Source of the DNA: Aplysia californica
Taxonomy: Eukaryota; Mollusca; Gastropoda; Aplysiida; Aplysiidae
Direction of reading: 5' to 3'
Assembly: GCF_000002075.1 (NCBI RefSeq)
Contig: NW_004797538.1
Coordinates: 692,299-756,298, forward strand
DNA length: 64,000 bases
The translations under genes were made by a program, and so were the position numbers. The notes beneath the pieces were generated by a model. That model was not told the origin of the DNA. It ran no database searches and saw only the letters and a list, made by a program, of their open reading frames with translations. Numbering within the stretch: the first letter of the stretch is position 1; every line of letters begins with the position of its first letter. Of this stretch, positions 12,180-21,585 are shown piece after piece.

Positions 12180-13450
12180 AAAAGATTATCGAGCAGCCAC
12201 TGAATTTTATAAAACAGACAGACAGCAAAAAGGAATAAAAAATTGGAAATGCAACATAGATCTAGCAGGAAGGCAACCCCCACCCCTTTCTTTCCAAATA
12301 TGAAGCTAGAAAAATAGCAAAACAGTGACTAAAACTAATAAATAGAAAAATAAAAACACTTTGAAGTAATGGAGACCTCATGAGAACCCCAAAAGCTATT
12401 TATAGACGATCAGTGGCAAAGCATAAACAGAGTAAAGCTAAATCATCTGATTAGAAAACGGAGTCAAGTCTCTGCAGCAGTGCTGTCAAGGAAAGATTCC
12501 GACCCCCCCCCCCCTTTTCCCATTTCGCAATAGACTCACAGTTCTTTGACCATGACATTCTTTTGTAGATCATCTATTTATTTGTAACAATGTTGTATCG
12601 GTTCGCTGTCGAGATCGCGGTCTGTTTGAACGAGAATGACCCCGATTCGACTTAAGCATTTGACTTGTTTTTGTGCTTGGTCTTTACGATGGATCTCTTC
12701 TCTTAAAGTATTCTTTATCTTTGCACTTTTTTAAAGCAAATTGCACTAGATCTCAGGGTTGAAAGAGTGACCTGATAAGGTTAAATCCTTTGAAACGCTG
12801 AAAGAACGAGTGACACAGACAGCTCTCCGCCGCGGCCATTTTTGACAAACGTCGGATGATTGTCGACGAGCTAGCTCTCGTAAAAAGGTTAATATTTACT
12901 GGCATTTCTGGTTTTCTGAAAGGATGATAACGTAAAACGCAAGCCCATCATTATAACTTACGATAATTATAATAAAGGGTCGGTTTCTATCAATTATCTC
13001 TGTGAAATTGTCCAATTTCCATGGTTGTAATTTGACGATGTTGTAAGAAGTGTGCAGCTACACGGGGCAAAACCATAGAAAAACTATGTTTCTACAGAAT
13101 ACAAAGAAATATACTCTCTGAGAAAGTCAGCAAAATTAAGTTTTCTGTCTTAGGAAGTAAAAATGGGAGCGATGCATATCTTATAAATGCATATGTTTTA
13201 ATTTTAAGTGATGTCGATGTGGGAGTGAGCGCATGTTTTAACAATAGAAAAATTTGATTTTCGCACCGTGCGTTTCATCATCTCCAAAAAAAGGAGCAAC
13301 AATACCTTGATTAACCATTTACCTAGGCCTGAATGGCTAGAAACTAACAATTCAGTTAACTGCATTTATTTGTAGCCCGAAGATCTACATGTTCTTGCAC
13401 AGATTCGCAGATCAAACGAAATAGCCGACATCGCCGCAGCCAAAAAAATA
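12180..13450. other. H1 upstream intergenic region
   Basis: AT-rich DNA with a C tract near 12503-12514 and no coding frame, SINE head or inverted-repeat element that I could recognise. A GC-richer patch at 12825-12890 has no recognisable gene signature. Confidence 0.45.
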
Positions 13451-13455
13451 CGCTG

Positions 13456-13499
13456 TGACGTAGATGCTCTCTCGGACGTCCGCGCGAAGTGGTTATATA
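13456..13499 (+). promoter_or_regulatory. Histone H1 core promoter
   Basis: A TATA box (TTATATA, 13493-13499) lies 115 bp before the H1 ATG, so transcription should start near 13520-13530. Upstream are CRE/ATF-like words TGACGTA (13456-13462) and the palindrome GGACGTCC (13474-13481). ATF/CREB-type sites are known in some histone promoters. Their use here is inferred. Confidence 0.6.
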
Positions 13500-13613
13500 C
13501 TGGGGCTCTTGCCGAAATTCGTCATTCAACACATCGTTACGAAGAGACAAGTCTTCTCTCGTTATAAATTCGTTTGCTTCGCTCGTCGCTAGTTCGCAAT
13601 TTTATCCTCCACA

Positions 13614-14189
13614 ATGTCTGACGCTCCCGCTGCTGCCCCAGCCAAGGCTACCCCCAAGAAGAAGGCTCCCGCCAAGCCTAAAGCCCCCGCAGCCCACCCT
13701 CAGTACAAGGTGATGGTCGCTGCCGCCATCTCTGCACTGAAGGAGCGCGGTGGCTCTTCCCGCCAGGCCATCCTGAAGTATATCATGGCCAACTTCAAGG
13801 TCGGAGATAACCCCACTGCCATCAACGCTCGTCTCAAGACTGCCCTCAGGGCCGGCGTCAAGTCTGGAACCCTGAAGCAAGCCAAGGGAACTGGCGCTGC
13901 TGGCTCTTTCCGTTTGGGAGAGAAGAAAGTAGAGAAAAAACCTGCTAAGAAAGTTGCCAAGAAACCCAAGTCTCCCAAGAAGGCAGCAAAGCCCAAGAAA
14001 GCCGCAGCCAAGAAACCAAAATCTCCCAAGAAGGCTGCCGCCAAGAAACCTGCTGCTAAAAAACCTGCTGCCAAGCCCAAGAAGGCCAAGAGCCCTGCCA
14101 AGAAAGCCGCCAAGCCCAAAACCGCTGCCAAAAAGCCAGCTGCCAAGAAGGCCGCTGCCAAGCCCAAGAAGGCCGCTGCCAAAAAGTAA
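13614..14189 (+). CDS. Histone H1 (linker histone)
   Basis: Intronless, 191 residues. A short Ala/Pro/Lys N-terminal tail (1-27) is followed by the winged-helix globular domain (about 28-102: H-P-Q-Y-K-V-M-V at the start, [12 protein letters not shown], then L-K-x-A-L-R-x-G-V and G-A-A-G-S-F-R-L). A Lys/Ala/Pro C-terminal tail holds repeated K-S-P-K-K sites, which in this family are phosphorylated by cyclin-dependent kinases. It binds linker DNA at the nucleosome dyad and compacts chromatin. The ATG follows CACA and is the first in the transcript expected from the TATA box at 13493. A histone stem-loop 35 bp after the stop marks it as a replication-dependent gene. No core histone gene is visible in the window, so it is outside a local histone cluster. 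The K/A/P tail makes other frames spuriously open. Confidence 0.97.
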   Translation: MSDAPAAAPAKATPKKKAPAKPKAPAAHPQYKVMVAAAISALKERGGSSRQAILKYIMANFKVGDNPTAINARLKTALRAGVKSGTLKQAKGTGAAGSFRLGEKKVEKKPAKKVAKKPKSPKKAAKPKKAAAKKPKSPKKAAAKKPAAKKPAAKPKKAKSPAKKAAKPKTAAKKPAAKKAAAKPKKAAAKK

Positions 14190-14224
14190 GAGCTGGTTTT
14201 TCAAATCCAGCCACATCACAATAC

Positions 14225-14240
14225 GGTCCTTTTCAGGACC
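14225..14240 (+). terminator. Histone mRNA 3' stem-loop
   Basis: GGTCCTTTTCAGGACC, a 6-bp stem with a TTTC loop followed by ACCCCA, is the canonical SLBP-binding element of replication-dependent histone mRNAs. A purine-rich CAAGATGA about 11 bp further on (about 14252) fits the histone downstream element that pairs with U7 snRNA. Confidence 0.95.
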
Positions 14241-14839
14241 ACCCCATTTGTCAAGATGATTGAATCTTCGATCGAAGTTAAAACCAAATTTCGATGCTGC
14301 TCCAGATCTTGATCTATTCTGACTGCCTTCTCTAATTCTAATCTATACACATATGCCTTCGTACTTATTTTCTCTTCTTTGTACGTTGTCCTCTATATAG
14401 ATGTAACTAATCTAGTACATGTAACTGGTTGCATGTAGACCATAGTGCTATGCATCGTGCCTGTTCATGCTTCTGCTTGCACACTTGCACAATACATGTA
14501 CTACTAGTACTGGTTACAGTGCAGTGGTCACCAGTGCTCCATAACTTCCGGGGCATGTATGGGGGACTGCTGCTTTTTCTTTCCTTCCATCCCTACTACT
14601 ACATGTACATGATATGCATGTAGTATGTAGGCTACTTTATATCGTCCTTTTCTTTCTAATTCTTTAACTTTTTCACTCTTGTGAACTAGATCTACATGTA
14701 TTTCCGGAACTTTGTACAGTTGAGCCGAGTTGCAGGAGGGGGCTCTCGTTGTACAGTAGCCTACTTGTCTTGTAGCCTACATTATTTTGAGTCTTCTCGC
14801 TCATTCAAAGAGGCCCCTCCGGGTATCAACGGGTAACAT

Positions 14840-15112
14840 TTTCTTTTAAAATTGTCTCCTTTCAGTTTTCACCTTCACCTCCTCCCTTCTCCTATCTCGG
14901 AGAAGGACAAAAAATCTCAGCAGAGGGCTCGTGTACAAATTGTGCACGTTAAAGTTAAAGATGATAGATCCCTTGGTCTAAAATCGATAAAGAGTAGGCT
15001 TCGGCCGCCACCCGAAAATTCACTACTGCATGAATGCACGACCTCAACAGAAAAAGTTCAATATTCCGCGCGCTCATATGACCTTAAGCAGTTGTGGGCG
15101 CCGTAAAACACT
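14840..15112 (+). mobile_element. SINE family E, 3' part
   Basis: Carries the GTGCACGTTAAAG, GTAGGCTTCGGCCGCCACCC and CGCGCTCATATGACCTTAAG modules and ends at GGGCGCCGTAAAAC. The last segment is the shared 3' hairpin (stem GCGCTC/GGGCGC). The tRNA-like head is missing. Confidence 0.6.
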
Positions 15113-15439
15113 AACCTGTCCCCGTGGTTTTATGCACCCCGCATAATTAAGCAAATTTTAATCTTTTTTTTTCTCATAATTTCTGATTATTTTCTTTTAT
15201 CCTTCTTTGCTACAATTAGCAGAATTGCATAATTTCACACTTTTGGGCTCAGTTTGCATGACTTCAGAATTTTTTTTTGGCATAAAACTAAAACTAAAAC
15301 GACGGGGACAGACTTGCCGTACTCCCCCCCCCCCAAAAAAAAACCCCAAAAAAAACAACATTTAAAAAAAAATTAGACTTGCATTATATCTTATATGTTT
15401 ACATTGTGTTACGTGCATTACATGTATTATATTCGATTT

Positions 15440-15910
15440 TAGACTTGACCTATGGTCAATGGATCCTATTCATTAAGTGCGCAATTTGCATTTGAGACCT
15501 CCGAGATTTTTCACTCTTTTTAGTCCGAGGAGAAGCCTAGATCTAGATCTTTCCTACTACAAATGTAGAAGATCAGGGGTGTGGCTGAAGTGCAAGACAG
15601 CAGTTTAAGTTTAAGGAGCCAAAGAGGAGCAGTAGCAAAGATGCTACACCCTACGTAGGCTGTACTAATACTATCTTTGGCCGTAGAAAGGCTGCAGACT
15701 GCAGAGCAGAAAGAGTCAGGAGCCCAGAGGAGGAGGCAAAGTAAAGGAGGTGGGGGCAGAAAGAGGAGACGAAAGCAGACAGACCATTGTTAGAGAGCAG
15801 GAAAGGAGACAATTTTAGAGAACATTTTTCGGTCACTACCCGGATTCGAACTCGGAACCTTTGGATACGAGGATAACACCTTAACCTCTAGGTCACGAGA
15901 GCCCCCGTAC
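15440..15910 (-). mobile_element. SINE family E, near full length, reverse
   Basis: Read on the minus strand from 15910, a tRNA-like head carries box B GAGTTCGAATCC and a box A-like GACCTAGAGGTTAAGG. It is followed by the family body (CACCCCTGATCTTC, GGCTTCTCCTCGGAC, GCAAATTGCGCACTTAATG). It is the best-preserved Pol III promoter among the copies here. Confidence 0.7.
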
Positions 15911-16170
15911 TATCTATACTACTATACCATGTACATTAGACCTATACTTGGTATCATGTTATTAAGGAATTTTCTAGAATAGAGCTGCAGGTGTTTACAA
16001 AAAAATATTGATCTGTTAAAAAGACACATTGATACAAGTCACTTTGCAAAAGCTGGAGAGTTTATTTTCGATAGAAGTTGAGGAGACATTTGACAATAAG
16101 TAGCGCCACGAATTTTTGACCACTCTGACTTAACTAATTTAAAAAAATCCCAGTCGATGGTTTCTACAGA

Positions 16171-16204
16171 CTAGATCTAGATCTAAAAATCTAGATCTAG
16201 ATTT
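16171..16204. repeat. (AGATCT)-type palindromic cluster
   Basis: Overlapping AGATCTAGATCT words form a short self-complementary tract. Similar clusters occur near 1100-1145, 15538-15550 and 18296-18352. Confidence 0.7.
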
Positions 16205-17235
16205 TTTTAAAATTACAGCTCAGAGCAGACAATATCTTTTACTTTCAAAAGCAAGTCTTTTTTTTTTCTTTCTAATCGCAACATTATGCTTATCCTCTAA
16301 CGTAACAATAGTAACATGTATGTTTATGGAACCAATGGTGCAAAAAATGTGTCCACTATAAAATTATTAATTTCTTGTGAGAAGTTTTGCCACAAAAAAG
16401 TGTCACTGGCGAGTTGTGACGTAGGCCATTTATAATACATGTATATATGCGTAAAATGTGTGCGAGAAACGGGCTTCAAACGGGAAGTGCTGTGAAGTGA
16501 ATAATCATATTATCCGCGTGATGGATATTTATTGTATTTTATAAATTTACAAAGAAAAGTTTTTTATTCGAGCCTCAGTTGTTGTGGAAAATGTGATTAA
16601 GCTAAGACAAATTGATACAAACTGCTGTGCAACGTATGGGTGACACTGATTCACATTAAAAAGAGATATTTGAGGATATTTGCGCCACGATTTTTTTAAC
16701 ACACTATTGTACAAATTTTGTTGTGTAAATATGAGAGAACCCAACACCGATGATAATAAGTACATGTGTGTAGAAGTCTACTCGGTGCTTCAACAACGGG
16801 ACGTCACAAATTTTTTTTCGTAATAATACATTATATTATGTCTAAAATGAATAGGTTTATGTTTTGAAGCAGGGCCTTCAAAGTCGCAACAGAAAATCGT
16901 TCTCCATTTCTCTACAGTTTGACACAGGCAGTAAAACCAACAGCCACTCCTTTTGATATTTGTCCTTCACCCAGGATCATTTCCCTTGTCGATGAAGTGC
17001 CAGATCCGCGTCAGACCACATCCGTGCTACATTGTAATTGTACATATGTATTTAATTTTTGTGTGTACATGTAGTAGATCTAGTATCAGATTACCCCGTT
17101 ATAAGTTCGCCAGTTCCCCATTACCGCCATTAATAACAATGTAACGGGTATGTCTGTATATGTATAGCATAGATAACAAGTTTCCCCGCTTCACCTATCC
17201 ATCCATCTATCCATCCATCAATCCATCCATTCTAA

Positions 17236-17268
<33 letters not shown>

Positions 17269-19270
17269 CCGGAGCGCTACAATACAAAGACACTCTGAAA
17301 ATTCTGAAAAATCTATCTGAAAGTTCCCAACATTCGCCACCATACTGATACTATAGAGAGCCCAGCTTCTGAAAACCCCAGTTGGAGAGCACAGGGCAGC
17401 AATTCTTTACTTCTTGAACTAAAAATGCCGCGAGAACCGCGCAAGTCGCACACCTCTCCTCTCTACGAGTGGAAATGACATTTTTTAGATGCTCAAAATT
17501 AATGGGGCAAGCCCTTATTCGTCTGCAAGATTAAGGTAATTCTAATTGGCCATAGCAGAAGCTAGAATCATCTTAATATTCTTAACCTTTATTCAATGTT
17601 TTCATCTATTTTTAAAAAAATCTCGTCTTGAAATGCAAAAACCGCAAGCCATGTAGATCTAGTTTGACCCCCCACCCCTCAAAATCTTTTTCGCTCTCCG
17701 TATTTCTCTTCTCCTGTGTCTTGTTGAGGAGCCGAATACCTGAAACTGAAAATGAATTATAGTATTAAATGGGGGAGTTATCAATGAAATTAATATGCTG
17801 TTTTTAACCATACAACCCCCCCCCCTCTTTCTATCTATATCTCTCTCTCTGTCTCTCCTCTGTGCCCCCCCACCCCCGTTGGAAGACGAGTCGAGACTGA
17901 TTACAGGAAGGGAAAGGGTAGCCTACGCAAAACAATCCCGGGTTCTAAAACTGCTTGGTCACCGTCCAGGATAGCAACAAAGGGTGAATGTCAGGGTCGT
18001 TTGGAAGACAACACCGGATGTTCCCGTAACGCTGAACTTGAAGTTGAAGAGAAGGTGCATCGATGAACTAACGTAGACCCGGTATCTGAGCCGTTTTCCC
18101 TCGAACTCGAAGTATGACTGTTTCAAACTGTCTGATGTTTAGAATCTAGAGCTGTTTCTCATTTCATCGTACTCCCATTACTTTATTCACACCCACAGTA
18201 AGCAGTTGATAGCTGTTTTCCTGTATCAGTTGGGCCTTCTGTTTTTTTTTGTGCCGGTGGAAACTGGTGTCTTTCACTTTCAATACAAATTTTATGTCTA
18301 GAATCTAGATCTAGTCTAGAGACCTAGAGGCTACCGATCTAGAATCTAGACGTCTATGTTATTATGTTGATTGTTGATATATTGACTTATTTTTATGTCA
18401 TTGTTATTACTTTGTTATTGCCAATATTACCGATACTGTAGTACTAAACTTAGAAAGTGGCTATTCTCACCCGCCCGGAAGTTCTCGCAAGATCAACTCC
18501 TCCCCTCTTCTCTCTCTCTCTGTCTCTTTCTGAATACTGTCTATCGGTGTGGACGATCAAATTGACCAAAACAAAGTTAAAAAATGATGTTAAAACACAA
18601 AAGTAAATTAATTTGGTTGTCTACAAAGATGCTACGGCTATTTAACTTTTCGAATCGAGCCAAACTACGCGGGTCGCCATTTTGCTTTGCCCGGAAATTC
18701 TCGCGCTAGGCTCTCTCTTTCTCTATCTCTCTCCACTGCCCACAGACAAAATTGTACGCTTTTAGTAGGCTACAGTTGTAAAGGAACGTTTGTTCACGGC
18801 ACAGAATTCTACAATTTTTCTGTTATCACAGTGTAGAATTCTGTGGTTTAGGGTGAACGCAAAATTTGGTGAACGTGCACTGGGTGAGAATAGCCACAAG
18901 ACTCGCCTGCACTGTTCTCACTCTGAGTGAGAATAGAGGTGGCCCTAAACTTACTACTTGCTCAAAAGAGAATCTGGCCCCAGGCCGGAGAAAATGACAT
19001 TATAAATGGGCGATCGTTGATTCCCGTTTTTAATTCTGATTTGCGTTAGGGTTAGGGTTAGGCCTTGGGACCAAAGCAAAACTTGCCTGAGGCTATGAAA
19101 AACACAAACCGGAATTAAACGCGGGAATCTGAACAATTGCCTATGAATGAATGTTACAAAAGTTAAGCCAACTATTAGCCTGCTAATTGTTACTGTACTA
19201 CCGGATAGCCTACACTCTACACAACTTGCACAATCTAAACAAGTTAAATTATCTGCTATTCTTTAATTAA
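16205..19270. other. Intergenic region with simple repeats and decayed repeats
   Basis: It holds (ATCC)n and (TCTA)n tracts at 17198-17272, C/T-rich tracts near 17817-17880, an (AGATCT) cluster near 18300, and two TTAGGG-type units at about 19046-19061. A segment at 18.46-18.95 kb is flanked by GTGGCTATTCTCACC and GGTGAGAATAGCCAC-like ends, probably a decayed inverted-repeat element related to words at 3.2-3.8 kb. No gene seen. Confidence 0.45.
17198..17272. repeat. (ATCC)n and (TCTA)n microsatellites
   Basis: An ATCC tract (17198-17230) is followed by about seven TCTA units (17240-17268). Confidence 0.95.
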
Positions 19271-19273
19271 ATA

Positions 19274-20058
19274 CAGTGGAAACCTGATATAACAGGGATG
19301 GTGGGAGTAGAGAAAATGTCCTGTTATATCCGATCCCTGTTAAATCAGAAATGCAAGGAAAGTAAGCATTTGTGGATTAATCCAGCAGTACTTATTCATG
19401 GGTAGTTGCCCTTGCCACAAGTACCCACGAACAGGGGTTTTGGCACCAACTTTCTCCTTGCCTCCTTAAACCTAAACCACATCAGAAAAGCTTGGTCCAC
19501 AGCATCTGCTTCGGCTAGTCTCATCTTCTTTCGATCCAGAGCAAACTTTCCATTGGAGTATCTTCTCTCTATCCTTGATAATGGTGTGAATCAACCCTTG
19601 TGGAATGTCGAACTGACGACGAATCTCTGCCAGTGTAGCTTGACTTTTTGTCAACAGCCTGGAATATTTCGTATTTTTTGCCAATTGAAAGGCATTTGCT
19701 CTTGCGCTTGACATCGATGGTGACACATTACGCGTGCGTGTTGCTAGGTTTCGGGCTTGATCGAGGTCTGCTGCACACCGCAGCCCTCTCTTGCTTCACA
19801 CGCTGCGTGAGCTCGCAGTGGCATGCCTTGCATGGGCTTGCTCCATCACTGCGTCACTCTATCTCTCTCTCTCTCTTACTTTTTACACATTGTTAACGAG
19901 CCTTTGTCCCTGCTATAACCGGTTGGGCTCCAATGAGGCCCTGTTATAGCCGATAACTTTTAATAGAGACAAAGAGTAGAAAAAAACGGGGATTTTAAAA
20001 ATCCCTGTTATTACCGGATCCCTGTTATTACCGGGCCTGTTATATATGGTTTCCACTG
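19274..20058 (-). mobile_element. pogo/Tigger-like DNA transposon, internally deleted
   Basis: The 785-bp element is bounded by CAGTGGAAACCTGATATAAC and its near-complement GTTATATATGGTTTCCACTG, with TA on both sides (19272-19273 and 20059-20060). On the minus strand are remnants of a CENP-B/pogo-type DNA-binding region: a psq-like helix-turn-helix (L-A-E-I-R-R-Q-F-D-I-P then I-I-K-D-R-E-K-I-L, near 19560-19660) and, in a shifted frame near 19430-19490, A-F-L-M-W-F-R-F-K-E-A-R. The DDE catalytic part is absent, so it is non-autonomous. Confidence 0.75.
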
Positions 20059-20079
20059 TACTACATTACTTTTATGTAA

Positions 20080-20325
20080 CCCTATCCGTACGTCGTGTTT
20101 TACTATCATTGTATCCGTACCATGTGGGGAATTCTGTGCCACCACTTTCCATAGAGAGGAATTTACTCATTAATTCGATCCGTACGCTTTGCATAGCAGT
20201 CTGTCAAAATCATTTTTTGAGAAATACTGAAAGTTTCAAAGAAATCTTCGTACCTGAAGTATTCTAAAATGTGAAGAATACAACCCCAGGGGTACAAAAT
20301 TACCCCAGGACATACGGATAGAGGG
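20080..20325. mobile_element. TTAA-flanked (piggyBac-type) MITE family P1, copy 1
   Basis: Ends CCCTATCCGTACG and CATACGGATAGAGGG are inverted repeats. The right flank is TTAA (20326-20329) and the left is a decayed GTAA. The interior (AACTTTCAGTATTTCTCAAA and its complement) matches the copy at 23016-23251 in the opposite orientation. Confidence 0.7.
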
Positions 20326-21162
20326 TTAATTACTTGAATGAAAAACTGGGGTCTTAGGAAGACGGGGTGCTCCACACTTCCTCGCCTCTCTTCATAAGGG
20401 TCCATTTCAGTGTGGGCAGGTTGATTGTCTCCATCATCAGTTGGTTGTTGCTGGTACTTTTATATAAACATCTAACTTCTAAGCTGATACCTTACCCTTA
20501 CAATTACTATAAATTTAAACTAATTATTTTATTCCCTAAATAAAGAATCTAAGTCAAAATACTTTTTGATCAGATGAAGATCGCAGGAATTACTTGAAAA
20601 AGATCAGATGTAAGTCTTCGTCATTACTTTCTACTCAGATCAAGATCTCCATTCTAGAAGATCTCTCTATGGAGATTTATTCTTATAATGATGTAATTAT
20701 TCATTAGATTGATACAGTTGGTAGGGCTTAGTATTTTATGATATAATAGTGGTAGTTTCCACTTTTGCTGATTCGAGTGTCTGTATGTCTGCTTCTTTTA
20801 GGAATCTTAAAACTGACAACTGAACAACGGACAGCTGAAAAGGGAAAGCAAAGGCACACAACAAGGTAAATCATTGCTTACATATATACTTTAATACTAG
20901 CCTACTTGAATTAACAACATGGGGAAAACCCAAAATCAAATTATACACTATAGGGCTTGACATCATCATTAAAGTAAGGTACTCAGTTCCTCTTGAACTC
21001 TTCACTCTATACAGGGAAAGACTGAAACTTTTCTTTGTAAATATTGGTAGCTCCTGTTGTTCTTCCATTCAGCCTATTATTTATTTCTTCTGTCAGAAAA
21101 GGAAATCTGATGTTGGTTGATAAATACCTAATTCTGTTACCGTGACCCATTCTGTTGGCTGT

Positions 21163-21515
21163 CATGGTCTAAGAGGTACAGGGTTTGTCTGTCTCTCAGT
21201 TAAAATAAAGATCCCTGGATCAAACATGCTAGAGAAGAAAATATTTTATACTCCAAAATTTTCTCATTTTTCCTCCTTTTCTGTTCCTTAGTTAAGTTAG
21301 TTGTGCTCTGTCATCTGCCTTCCTCTTCACTCTCCCACCCCTCCCCCACCCCCACCCGTCTCCGTCTATGCTCCTCTCTTATTCCTCACTTTTTCTACTG
21401 CTACTACTCCTGACTCCTTATATTTTTTTGTCAGCTGTCTTTCGGCAACACCCCTGATCTTTAGATGGGTAAGATCGAACACCTAACTTTCTTGGATAGG
21501 TGTGAAAAATCTCTG
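21163..21515 (+). mobile_element. SINE family E copy directly upstream of nocturnin
   Basis: A decayed tRNA-like head (CATGGTCTAAGAGGTACAGG) is followed by the family body (CACCCCTGATCTTTAGATGG and CTTTCTTGGATAGGTGTG). It lacks the distal E modules and runs into the GTTGTTGTT-T(8)-CCAG tract just before nocturnin's first visible exon, so it may have supplied part of the splice acceptor region. Confidence 0.6.
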
Positions 21516-21585
21516 TGTTGTTGTTGTTTTTTTTCCAGACTTCTTAAAAGCTAGCCCACTCTTTTGCTTTTCAGCTTGAGCCAGT

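Noticed and set aside
13602-14259. Long frames antisense to and shifted against histone H1
   Set aside because: The Lys/Ala/Pro codon bias of the H1 tail opens the other frames. Only the H1 frame has a known fold.
15825-15910. tRNA gene on the minus strand
   Set aside because: Box A and B are good, but no acceptor stem closes and a SINE body follows. It is a SINE head. The same applies at 6.6, 8.5, 28.2 and 40.9 kb.
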